Shown here one piece after another: positions 1 through 7,900 of a stretch of 11,525 nucleotides of DNA; positions within the stretch are counted from its first letter, which is position 1, and the number at the start of each line of letters is the position of its first letter. This stretch comes from Candidatus Hodarchaeota archaeon (GTDB lineage: Archaea; Asgardarchaeota; Heimdallarchaeia; Hodarchaeales; YT1-039), in assembly GCA_016840025.1 (NCBI GenBank), contig JAEOTF010000384.1, positions 1-11,525 of the forward strand. Reading direction: 5' to 3'. The notes beneath the pieces were generated by a model. That model worked only from the letters and a program-made list of their open reading frames with translations. It did no database searches and had not been told where the DNA came from. The position numbers and the translations under genes were made by a program.

Positions 1-846
1 CCAAATTGCTGTATAGAGAATTTCTTGCTCTGTGATGGACGGAGTGCCCTTAATGTCATTACTAAACTATTACCTTTTGCATACGCACTTGACTGTTCCT
101 TTATCGGAACAAGAATCGACCTTTTTCATCTTCCTCACATACATGCACTTCATTATCATCTCCCTGCCCAATCTGACTTACTTACCAATTCAAAAAACAA
201 GAAAGGAGCACGTATCTATCACTCCTTTGATGTTTTTTTCAAAGACCGTGCAGAAGAGATTTCTCCTGTTTCTGGTCTTATGTTAACACCTGCTTCAATC
301 GAGTTGGGTGGAGAAGAGTTGTGTGTCGATTATTTCTCTTCCACAAATCCTCTCACGCATGTTTTAATCCGTGGCCGTGTCAGAAATACGTATGAGCTAT
401 TTCTTTCCCAATTTGATGTTGCTCGAATCAACCTAGGTGATCTGATGGAGTATGGACAACTCATTCAAGGACAACGTATGTCTTCTCTTCCATCAGGTAT
501 TAACCATTATAGAGAAAAAGTAGCTAAGGAAATAAAACACTGGTCTAAACAGTTAGATATTACTGTATTAATGATTACTGCCTATAAAGCAGCCAAATTT
601 CTAATTGAATTTAGTGGTGTTACGTTTTCGGAAGAATGGGGTTTTTCCACATTATGTAAAAAGTTTGGATATAGAGAATATTCGATTTTTGATCGAGAAG
701 CAGGGGATAGATGGGTTGAGATAATAGGTGGCTCTCTTTCGGAAATTTCGTGCAGTAAGGATGCTTATATAATTCTCTTTAATCGTGATATAAGTATTGA
801 AAATGAAAATTCTTTTAGTAATGAAAACCGATATCAGCAGCAATAA
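1..846 (+). CDS. Hypothetical protein, 5' end outside window
   Basis: The frame is open from the first base of the window, so the TTG at 25 is only the first possible start inside it and the real start probably lies upstream. About 281 residues are visible, ending in TAA at 844-846. The sequence has mixed composition typical of a soluble globular protein, with no clear signal peptide or membrane helix. It has an aromatic/His-rich N-terminal part (HLPHIHALHYHLP), a central part with alternating hydrophobic residues, and a polar Asn/Gln/Glu-rich tail that is probably disordered. I do not recognise the family. The long uninterrupted frame and ordinary residue use support a real gene. The next gene starts about 60 bases downstream on the same strand, so the two could be co-transcribed. 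Confidence 0.6.
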   Translation, partial: PNCCIENFLLCDGRSALNVITKLLPFAYALDCSFIGTRIDLFHLPHIHALHYHLPAQSDLLTNSKNKKGARIYHSFDVFFKDRAEEISPVSGLMLTPASIELGGEELCVDYFSSTNPLTHVLIRGRVRNTYELFLSQFDVARINLGDLMEYGQLIQGQRMSSLPSGINHYREKVAKEIKHWSKQLDITVLMITAYKAAKFLIEFSGVTFSEEWGFSTLCKKFGYREYSIFDREAGDRWVEIIGGSLSEISCSKDAYIILFNRDISIENENSFSNENRYQQQ

Positions 847-905
847 TTGATTCTGCATCTTATTAAAGCTACATGTAATTAAACCAAACAATCTTGGTAA
901 CTAAT

Positions 906-2528
906 ATGGCAAAATTGATTTGTAGTCGCTGTGGTCGACTCACAGAAGAAGATCCCTGTAAATATTGTATAGGTGAGAAAGAAACGCCGATAAGGTCAAA
1001 CCATCGAGCACGTTTTGAAACACTCAGAGCATATATCATATCTAAAAGAGCTTCTGAGGGTAAGTGGGTACCAGAAGAATCTGAATCTACCAAACCAGAA
1101 GTTCCTTCTAGTTCTGCATCAACATTAGATAAATCATTTTCTCCTTCCCAAGAATCCCCAACACCATCAATTTCGAAATCATCCGCTATTCCTGAACTTG
1201 ATCTTCCAGTCTCTCCCCCGGAACCTATTATACCCGATTCAATACCATCCCCAACATTTTTTGAACCTTCGGATGTTGGAACATCAGAGGAAAGTTCATG
1301 GGCTGATGATATTTCCAAGACTGAGGATTCTCCCCCCTCTCTCTCAAAAGAGGATGAAACCTATAGTAATAACGAATTTGATAAAGTTAGTTTTCCTGAT
1401 GAAGTAACTATTCAATCCAGCATTGCTGCTTTATCTGGTTTAATGGGAGATTCTAGTGAAGAGGAAAAGAGTATTTCACCCGAACATATTCCCTCTTCCC
1501 AAGAACTTTCAAAAGAATCCCCTTTAAAAAGTGATGCTTCTGTCTCAGAACTCCTTACCATCGTCAAAGAAACTATTTCTAAAACTGAGGATAAATTCCC
1601 CTCCGCACCTTCTATCCCTGAAGAAGGCGCCTCTGACGATACAGAGGATCCTGAAAAACTTCAAACCCTCTTAACTGATTTAATTGACCAGATTCACGAT
1701 GTTCCTCATGATCTTAAAGAGGAAAGCGCTGAAAGTATTACCCCTACTCAAGAATCTGAAACAATAGATACTAGTGAGTTAGATGAAGCTTTAGACAATA
1801 TGTCATCCCGTTTATCCGGTATATCGTCTTCTGTTGCCGAAGAATCTGATCAGGCACCTACCGATTTTTCTACTTCTGAAAAAAAGGCTATTATTATAGC
1901 GAAAGATAAAGCTAAGCCAGAATATTCAATGAGATCCGAGTTGGGAAGTAAAATAACCTCTTGGACACTGCCGGTGTTAGAAGAAGATAACATTGAACGT
2001 AATCTCTTTCATATCGCCCGTAAAGTTGAATCTAAGAAAGATCGATGGGTTGTGGAAATCACAGTAGATAATCTTTCAGGCGAGAAAATTCAAGATCTAT
2101 CGGTCATGGATAAAATCAATAGAGAGATTACAATCCTTAAAATTAATCCCAAAGCCAAAGATATTCATCAAGATGAACATGAATCCACTATTATTTGGAG
2201 TAAACGGAAGATTAAACCTGTTGGATCAGTTATTCTCAAATATGAAACAAATAGTGATCCTGGTAACCTTGGAACCACTTTAAAATGGCGAGATTTTGCT
2301 GAAAAGGCTGGTATCTTACTTGCTCCACATGCACGTGCTCAGATGGATGAGAAAGGCAATTATTATGGCACAGTTCGACACTATAATAATCGAAATTATT
2401 TAGTTTGTCCATTATGTGATAAAATGGTCTGTATCATTTCACACTTAAATCCAGAACCTTGTAATGACTGTAAGATTAAAGTTGTTCCTCCTAAGGAGTA
2501 TCATAAAGAGAATTCACTTTTCGGATAA
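906..2528 (+). CDS. Two-zinc-ribbon protein with long acidic disordered linker
   Basis: The protein has 540 residues from the ATG at 906. A TTG at 894 is also in frame, but the ATG puts the first zinc ribbon right at the N-terminus (MAKLICSRCGR). That ribbon has Cys6, Cys9, Cys18 and Cys21. Residues about 50-335 are rich in Ser, Pro, Glu and Asp and look intrinsically disordered. Residues about 340-465 look folded and beta-rich (for example WVVEITVDNLSGEKI, then a strand near VGSVILKYE), resembling an Ig-like beta-sandwich. The C-terminus carries a second CxxC...CxxC ribbon (Cys501, Cys504, Cys519, Cys522, with an extra Cys509). No signal peptide or membrane helix is seen, so it is probably cytoplasmic. 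An adaptor or scaffold role, binding nucleic acid or protein through the ribbons, is inferred from architecture only. The GTPase gene converges on it 100 bases downstream. Confidence 0.8.
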   Translation: MAKLICSRCGRLTEEDPCKYCIGEKETPIRSNHRARFETLRAYIISKRASEGKWVPEESESTKPEVPSSSASTLDKSFSPSQESPTPSISKSSAIPELDLPVSPPEPIIPDSIPSPTFFEPSDVGTSEESSWADDISKTEDSPPSLSKEDETYSNNEFDKVSFPDEVTIQSSIAALSGLMGDSSEEEKSISPEHIPSSQELSKESPLKSDASVSELLTIVKETISKTEDKFPSAPSIPEEGASDDTEDPEKLQTLLTDLIDQIHDVPHDLKEESAESITPTQESETIDTSELDEALDNMSSRLSGISSSVAEESDQAPTDFSTSEKKAIIIAKDKAKPEYSMRSELGSKITSWTLPVLEEDNIERNLFHIARKVESKKDRWVVEITVDNLSGEKIQDLSVMDKINREITILKINPKAKDIHQDEHESTIIWSKRKIKPVGSVILKYETNSDPGNLGTTLKWRDFAEKAGILLAPHARAQMDEKGNYYGTVRHYNNRNYLVCPLCDKMVCIISHLNPEPCNDCKIKVVPPKEYHKENSLFG

Positions 2529-2628
2529 AAAAATCTAGAGAAAGTTTAAATCATTAAGATAACTTTAGTCTCACAAATTCTCTTCCAATGAAGGGCCAAG
2601 AGATTATTATTTGTATTTAGGCATGTAA

Positions 2629-3252
2629 TTACCTAATTATTTGCCATGAATCGAGGGTAAGTCCATGTGTTCTCTGTTCTTCCCCTTGTTGGATATTTTT
2701 AGAAGAAATAATAAGTTTTAACAATTTTTCAAAAGCCTCTTGGACATTACTTCCCGTTTTGGCGCTTGTAGCAAACCATCCGGCGCCCATTTTGGTTTCG
2801 ACCTGTTCTATCAAATTGGCTGGGAGTTGCTCCTTAACGTTATCCTCATGGGAATCGGCTACGAGATCGATTTTATTGCCTAGTAGGGCAAATGGTAACG
2901 ATCCGACCTCTGAAATCAGTTCATCCACCCAGTTCTCAAGATGGGTGAGCGTCTCCTGCTTTGTAACATCATATGCAAAGATAACGCCTTGTGCACCTTG
3001 GAAATATCGAGAACGGAACTTACGAAACATATCCTGACCCGCAATATCGTAAATTTGCAAACGTATGGGCTTTTCATCAAGTTCTAGATATTTTATGCTT
3101 ACATCTAGGCCGAGTGTGGGCAGGTATTTTCCACCAAATGTGTGTTTAACATACCTCTGAACCAGAGCGGTCTTCCCGACAGCCTGATCCCCAAGCATTA
3201 TAAGCTTGAATTGTAATTCTGCCTCTTTTTTCGCTGTGTTTGAATCTTCCAG
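2629..3252 (-). CDS. Ras/Rab-like small GTPase (non-ATG start proposed)
   Basis: This is a molecular-switch GTPase of the Ras superfamily, 207 residues from the proposed start. All five G motifs are visible: P-loop GDQAVGKT (21-28), switch I Thr46, DIAGQ (69-73, with the catalytic-type Gln), NKID (126-129) and SAK (163-165). The C-terminus ends in DSWQIIR with no cysteine, so lipid anchoring by prenylation is unlikely. The first in-frame ATG (3198-3196) would begin at MLGDQAVGKT and delete strand beta-1, although LQFKLIMLGD is encoded just upstream. The frame stays open to a TAG at 3360-3358 and has no ATG, GTG or TTG in that stretch. CTG at 3252-3250 is preceded by AAGAGG with a 9-base gap, and a TATA-like element lies at 3301-3314, so I chose it. 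The family call is firm; the start is inferred. Its partner genes are unknown. Confidence 0.9.
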   Translation of the reverse strand: MEDSNTAKKEAELQFKLIMLGDQAVGKTALVQRYVKHTFGGKYLPTLGLDVSIKYLELDEKPIRLQIYDIAGQDMFRKFRSRYFQGAQGVIFAYDVTKQETLTHLENWVDELISEVGSLPFALLGNKIDLVADSHEDNVKEQLPANLIEQVETKMGAGWFATSAKTGSNVQEAFEKLLKLIISSKNIQQGEEQRTHGLTLDSWQIIR

Positions 3253-3261
3253 CGTTATCAG

Positions 3262-3267
3262 CCTCTT
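3262..3267 (-). promoter_or_regulatory. Shine-Dalgarno-like AAGAGG deciding the GTPase start
   Basis: AAGAGG on the minus strand lies 9 bases upstream of CTG 3252-3250. Another AAGAGG at about 3228-3223 is 24 bases from the ATG at 3198, too far to serve it. This is why the CTG was chosen, but no canonical start codon is present. Confidence 0.35.
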
Positions 3268-3300
3268 GATAACATAAGCTATGAAATTTCTTTCATTGAG

Positions 3301-3314
3301 ATTTAATATATAAA
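3301..3314 (-). promoter_or_regulatory. Putative TATA element for the GTPase gene
   Basis: Read on the minus strand this is TTTATATATTAAAT, a close match to an archaeal TATA box. Transcription would begin roughly 25 bases downstream, near 3285. That leaves a leader of about 30 bases containing AAGAGG (3267-3262) before the proposed CTG start at 3252. The geometry supports a start between about 3285 and 3198. Confidence 0.45.
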
Positions 3315-3360
3315 CTAAATGATATGTTAGATTGAGATTAATATTTAGATATTTTGTCTA

Positions 3361-3552
3361 TTACAACAGAATCGACCTGTTGAGCATCTCTGTTTAGAAA
3401 GCAGAACTTGGTCAAAGAACTACATTTGACAAAATATGGAAATAACTCAGAAAAGACCAAATAAAAATTCTTGAATTTGTGATTTTCCAAAAACTTTGTA
3501 TTTACATATCAAACGCAGGCAATTTTTGGCTGAATCTGCGAGCTGAATCCCC
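3361..3552. other. Divergent intergenic region with small inverted repeats
   Basis: This gap lies between the divergently transcribed GTPase and acetyltransferase genes and holds no convincing ORF. It contains two perfect small inverted repeats: CAACAG/CTGTTG (3364-3382, 7-base spacer) and GTCAAA/TTTGAC (3411-3430, 8-base spacer). A weak TATA-like stretch, TTTACATAT (3501-3509), could serve the acetyltransferase. Repeats this short also occur by chance, so an operator role is only possible. Confidence 0.3.
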
Positions 3553-4776
3553 TTGCATGTTATACAACTGAATGATAGTCATCGAGAAGCTTTTTCGCGC
3601 CTTATGCGGTATGCCTTTGGGTCGACTGAGAATAATTATTCCGATCTCATCAAAGAAGACTATCGTGAGTCGCAACCATGGTTAAGTGACATGTCCGAAG
3701 CTTATGGTATATTTGATAATGGTCTACTCGTTTCTTCGGGTGCGTATCATGTATACAAACTAAAAATTCACGATAAAATATTCGACATGGGTGGTATTTG
3801 GGGGATCGTCACTAGCCCTCACTATAGAAATCGAGGTTATATCGGGGCAATTTTACATGAAATGTTGGAAGATATGAATGAGAGACACATCCCAATTTCC
3901 GTTCTTTATCCCTTTAAATATGCTTTTTATGAACAATTCGGCTGGAAATTAGCCAATCATGCCTATTTTTATCGAATTGAACTTGAGCATATCATTACCC
4001 GTCCTATAACGACTCGTACCGTCCGTGAAGTTGAAATTAAGAAAAGAGAAGTTCCCGAAGACATAAAAACTGCGTACCGTCATTTTTTCGAAAGATATAA
4101 CTTTATTGTGGATCGAACGGATAGAAATTGGCGTGATACCATAGATTTCAAAAAACCGGGCTTTTGGTTTGTTTGCTATGACGAAAACGATATCCCATGC
4201 GGGTATGTAGGACTCCGATTTCTGGAAAAGGATGAATGGTGGTGGCTTAACCTTGATGAACAAGAAAGAACCATTCATCTAAGAGACATTGTCTGGAATG
4301 ATCGTGAAACTAAACAGGCATTATTTAATTTCTTGAAATCACATAGGGGTCATCGTAAATTTGCAATGTTTAGCGTTTCTGACCATTTTTACCCTTCTAC
4401 TGTTATCTGTAATTATCGCGACATAATTAGAGTTCGTCCTGGTGGGATGGCTCGAATAGTCAATGTGAAAGATCTCTTTGAAGCGTTCGATTATCCAATC
4501 GAAACAGACTTTGTATTAAGGGTGATTGATGATTTCTTTTCTCCTAACAATAAGTCATTTAGATTTAAAGTTACAAAGGGGAAAGCTACCTTAGAAGAAA
4601 CCTCCGATTCACCAGACGTAACCATTTCTATTGGATCTCTTAGTCAAATGGCGACGGGGTATCGAAATGCTTCTCAACTATGGGAATCGTGGGAAATTGA
4701 TTGTATGAAAGATATGCTTCCTATACTAGACAAGCTATTCCCTTCTCGGATCAATTTTTTACGGGATTTCTTCTAA
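3553..4776 (+). CDS. Eis-like GNAT N-acetyltransferase with SCP2-like C-terminal domain
   Basis: This 407-residue protein matches the length and order of the Eis family: an N-terminal GNAT fold, a second GNAT-like region (about 150-290) and an SCP2/sterol-carrier-like C-terminal domain (about 300-407). The acetyl-CoA loop is visible at residues 89-98 (PHYRNRGYIG), after the strand MGGIWGIVTS. The signature YPFKYAFYEQFGW spans 119-131 and contains Tyr126, aligned with the tyrosine that acts as general acid in characterised Eis proteins. In the family the terminal carboxylate serves as base, and this protein ends in a hydrophobic FLRDFF. The acceptor is probably an amine (aminoglycoside, polyamine or protein lysine) but cannot be read from sequence. 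Start: TTG at 3553, the only start after the in-frame TGA at 3544 that keeps the conserved N-terminal strand; the nearby ATG at 3557 is out of frame. No clear ribosome site is seen. Confidence 0.88.
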   Translation: MHVIQLNDSHREAFSRLMRYAFGSTENNYSDLIKEDYRESQPWLSDMSEAYGIFDNGLLVSSGAYHVYKLKIHDKIFDMGGIWGIVTSPHYRNRGYIGAILHEMLEDMNERHIPISVLYPFKYAFYEQFGWKLANHAYFYRIELEHIITRPITTRTVREVEIKKREVPEDIKTAYRHFFERYNFIVDRTDRNWRDTIDFKKPGFWFVCYDENDIPCGYVGLRFLEKDEWWWLNLDEQERTIHLRDIVWNDRETKQALFNFLKSHRGHRKFAMFSVSDHFYPSTVICNYRDIIRVRPGGMARIVNVKDLFEAFDYPIETDFVLRVIDDFFSPNNKSFRFKVTKGKATLEETSDSPDVTISIGSLSQMATGYRNASQLWESWEIDCMKDMLPILDKLFPSRINFLRDFF

Positions 4777-4798
4777 AATATTGCTTTTATAACTTCAT

Positions 4799-4811
4799 CT
4801 AACCTTTTTTT
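4799..4811 (+). terminator. T-rich terminator after the acetyltransferase gene
   Basis: A run of seven T (4805-4811) begins 29 bases after the stop codon, in line with T-tract termination in archaea. CTAACC at 4799-4804 can pair with GGTTAG at 4831-4836, but the 26-base loop is long, so the T tract is the main evidence. Confidence 0.45.
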
Positions 4812-4862
4812 ATCTATTGAAAAGCTATGAGGTTAGTAACGGACTGCTTATTGGGGTGAAAG

Positions 4863-4902
4863 GGATATTTATAGTTTGCAATAATGTAAAGACTTTATAA
4901 TG
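4863..4902 (+). promoter_or_regulatory. Putative promoter of the surface-protein gene
   Basis: Two TATA-like elements are present: ATATTTATA (4865-4873), preceded by the purine-rich GTGAAAGGG that could act as a BRE, and CTTTATAAT (4893-4901). The second would place the transcript start near 4920, about 40 bases before the proposed start codon. Which is used cannot be decided from sequence. Confidence 0.4.
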
Positions 4903-4950
4903 GGAAAAAACTAGGCATATCTAAGGCAAGTATGTGATAACTCTCCTGAT

Positions 4951-4956
4951 GGAGGG
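4951..4956 (+). promoter_or_regulatory. Shine-Dalgarno GGAGGG deciding the surface-protein start
   Basis: GGAGGG is followed after 6 bases (ATTAAA) by ATC at 4963, the same spacing seen before the FTR1 TTG start. The first in-frame ATG (5020) has no good ribosome site. Starting there would remove the hydrophobic core of the signal peptide. Confidence 0.45.
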
Positions 4957-4962
4957 ATTAAA

Positions 4963-7900
4963 ATCAAACAGCTTTTAATTTCTGCTTTTCTGCTTGGTTT
5001 AGCAATTATAGTAGGAACAATGGATTATAACTCCCTCCTCATGGTTTCAAATGATTCTCTCCGTCCTTCACAACAATCAGCTGATTTTTTAATGGATTTG
5101 TCAGTTAAATTAACTCAAACTTCCTCATCTTATGATTATGTCTCTTCTGGGCACTTCAATTCTTCCTATGCTAACACTGTAAGTGCTTCCTCATTTTATA
5201 CTTCCCATTCCCCCATCTTTGTATCCAATGATTCTACTCTCGCAGGTGTTGCTATTAGTGGTATAGGAACTAAATCTGATCCATACATTCTTGAAGGATG
5301 GAAAATTATCACATACGGAGTTCATGGTATCTATATCTATAATACAACCAAATATTTCATCATTCGGAATTGTTGGATTGAAACAGGGAGAGTTGACTCT
5401 GTATATGGTATTTTTATTAAAAATGTCGGAGAAAGGACCGCTATTATTGCAAACAACACCTGTCAAATGAACCACATCGGTATCTACATTTATGGATCGG
5501 ATCAAACTACAATCTTAAACAACACCTGCAATCAAAACGTATATAGTGGTAGCTCTCATCTTAAAAGCTTATCTTCTTTTTCTGTTGAGAATAATTCCTT
5601 TAGCCGAACTTTCTATCTACGATGTGATTGCTTAGGGGTAGGTATAGGTCTTGAGTTTTCAGATTCCTCCATAATAATGAACAATACCTGCATTCAAAAT
5701 AGTGAGAAGGGCATCATCCTCTATAGCTCTGATAATGCTACAGTTGTGCAAAACACTTGTACTCAAAACGGCCATGAGGGCATCAATCTCTGGGGGGCAG
5801 GGAATTCGAAAGTCACGGATAATTTTTGCTCCCAAAATGGGCGGGCTGGTATTTCACTCGTGTCTTCTGGCAATTCGATAGTGATAAACAATACCTTCTA
5901 TGAAGATGGGCTTGAACTTGGGGAAAGCTCTCTGGAAGGGTATCTTTCTTATTCAATCCTGGATAATTGGGTGAATGGATACCCTCTCGGTTTTATGACG
6001 AATCAACACGCCTTCATCATCACAACGCTCTATGGACAGCTGATTCTGGTGAATTGTACGAATGTTGTTATTCAAGGTCAAAACTGCTCCAATACTTCAA
6101 CTGGGATTACACTACTTTATTCCAGTCATTGCTTAATGCGAAACAACACCTGTGTTCAAAATAAGCAAATAGGGCACTATCTTCGCTATTCTAACAATGT
6201 AACAATTATGGATAATATTTGCAGCCAAAATGAAGGTATTGGCATCTGCCTATTTCGTTCTAACTATACTACAGTGGAAAACAATACATGCTGCCAAAAT
6301 AATGAAGAAGGTCTTCGCCTTCACTCTTCGGCAAATTCTTCAGTCACGAATAACATTTGTAGTCAAAATAGTGAAGAAGGTCTTGACCTTTACTCTTCAA
6401 CAAATTCCTCGGTCATAAATAACACCTGTGGTCAAAACGAGTTTGAGGGCATTTCTCTTGTGTTGTCTAGGAACTCTATAGTTGGAAACAATACTTGTCG
6501 TCATAATAATCTCCAAGGTCTTTTTATCTATGATTCTCCAAATTCAATAATCATTAACAACATCTGTCGCTACAATAATGCTACAGGAATCAAGCTCGAT
6601 CGGTCAAACTCTGTGAGTGTTTTGAATAATGTCTGTACCCAAAATTTTGCTGCAGGTATCCATATAGAGGACTCTAGATATTCACTCATCGCGAAGAACA
6701 CTTGTCGCTACAATAATGCAACTGGTATCTTTCTTGTGGAAAATTCAGATAATTGCACGATTAACTGGAACTTAATAATGGGCAATCAAGCCTATGGTGT
6801 CAGTATAACAGAATCATGTCGTAATAATGTGATTCATCACAATAGTCTCCTCAAGAACAACAACGGGACTATTCAAGCCTATGATGACGGGGTTAACAAT
6901 CAATGGAATGACGTGTCGACCAAAGATGGGAATTTTTGGCTAGATTATACTGGGAGACAAGATTACCAAATACTGGGAACTGCTGGAGCTACAGATTCTT
7001 ATCCCTTAAAAGATGTGCTCGATTTTGATGAGGACGGGCTAACCGACGGTGAGGAGGTACTGACATATTTTACAGATCCTGCTAAGCTAGACTCGGATAT
7101 GGATAGCTTAACCGATGGTGAGGAGGTACTGACATATTTTACAGATCCTCTTAGGCTGGACTCGGATTTGGATAGCTTAACCGATGGTGAGGAGGTACTG
7201 ACATATTTTACAGATCCTCTTAGGCTGGACTCGGATATAGATAGCTTAACCGACGGTGAGGAGGTACTGATATACCTCACTGACCCTCTTAAACGCGATT
7301 CGGACACAGATGGCTTAACCGATGGTGAGGAGATATTAGTGTACAATACAGAGCCTCTAATCCTCGATTCTGATGGTGATGGTATGCCTGATGGGTGGGA
7401 AGTAAGAATGGAGTTTAATCCGCTTATTAATGATGCAAAGGCTGACCCCGATAATGATGGCTTCACCAATTTACAGGAGTATCAAGTTGGCACTAATCCC
7501 CATGATTCCGATTCGGACAATGATTTCTTTCCAGATGGGTGGGACTATAGCTGGTGGGGGAATCCCCGTACAAATTGGGATAATCCCTTGACTCGAGGTC
7601 TAATTCTTGGTCTTATGCTTAGTTTAGGGCTTTGGAGTGGCACTATTGCCCATCAGTTACCAAAACTACAACGAGATCTGGAACAGCAGTTCCATCAGTT
7701 TCAGGAACAAGTCCTTCGATTTCAAGAAAATGTAGAAAGGATAAAAGGTCAAGAGAGTTTGGAAGAGGTAAAAAATATAGCAAATCAGCTATCACAACAT
7801 TACAAGTCTTGCGAGGCGCATTTCCTCCTCGCTCAACAATTTGTGAAGCGCAAGTGGTTACCATCTTCACTACGACCGGATTTGACTTCATGGGAAAAAA

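Noticed and set aside
869..1318. 149-residue minus-strand ORF opposite the zinc-ribbon gene
   Set aside because: It lies antisense to the Ser/Pro/Glu-rich linker, and its Ser/Gly/Glu bias is a mirror of that composition. The plus-strand gene has zinc-ribbon motifs at both ends.
2529..2628. Possible hairpin terminator between the convergent zinc-ribbon and GTPase genes
   Set aside because: The 100-base gap is AT-rich but I see no stable stem followed by a T tract on either strand.
5020..5022. ATG 5020 as the start of the surface protein
   Set aside because: It would discard the hydrophobic signal segment encoded directly upstream and has no well-spaced ribosome site. It remains possible if the protein is not secreted through a standard signal.
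7021..7365. Tandem repeats considered as a CRISPR array
   Set aside because: The whole 69-base unit repeats in frame without unique spacers and encodes calcium-binding repeats.
6999..7469. 156-residue minus-strand ORF with regular repeats
   Set aside because: Its repeats are the antisense reading of the 69-base TSP3 units. The plus frame gives proper calcium-binding motifs within a large domain protein.
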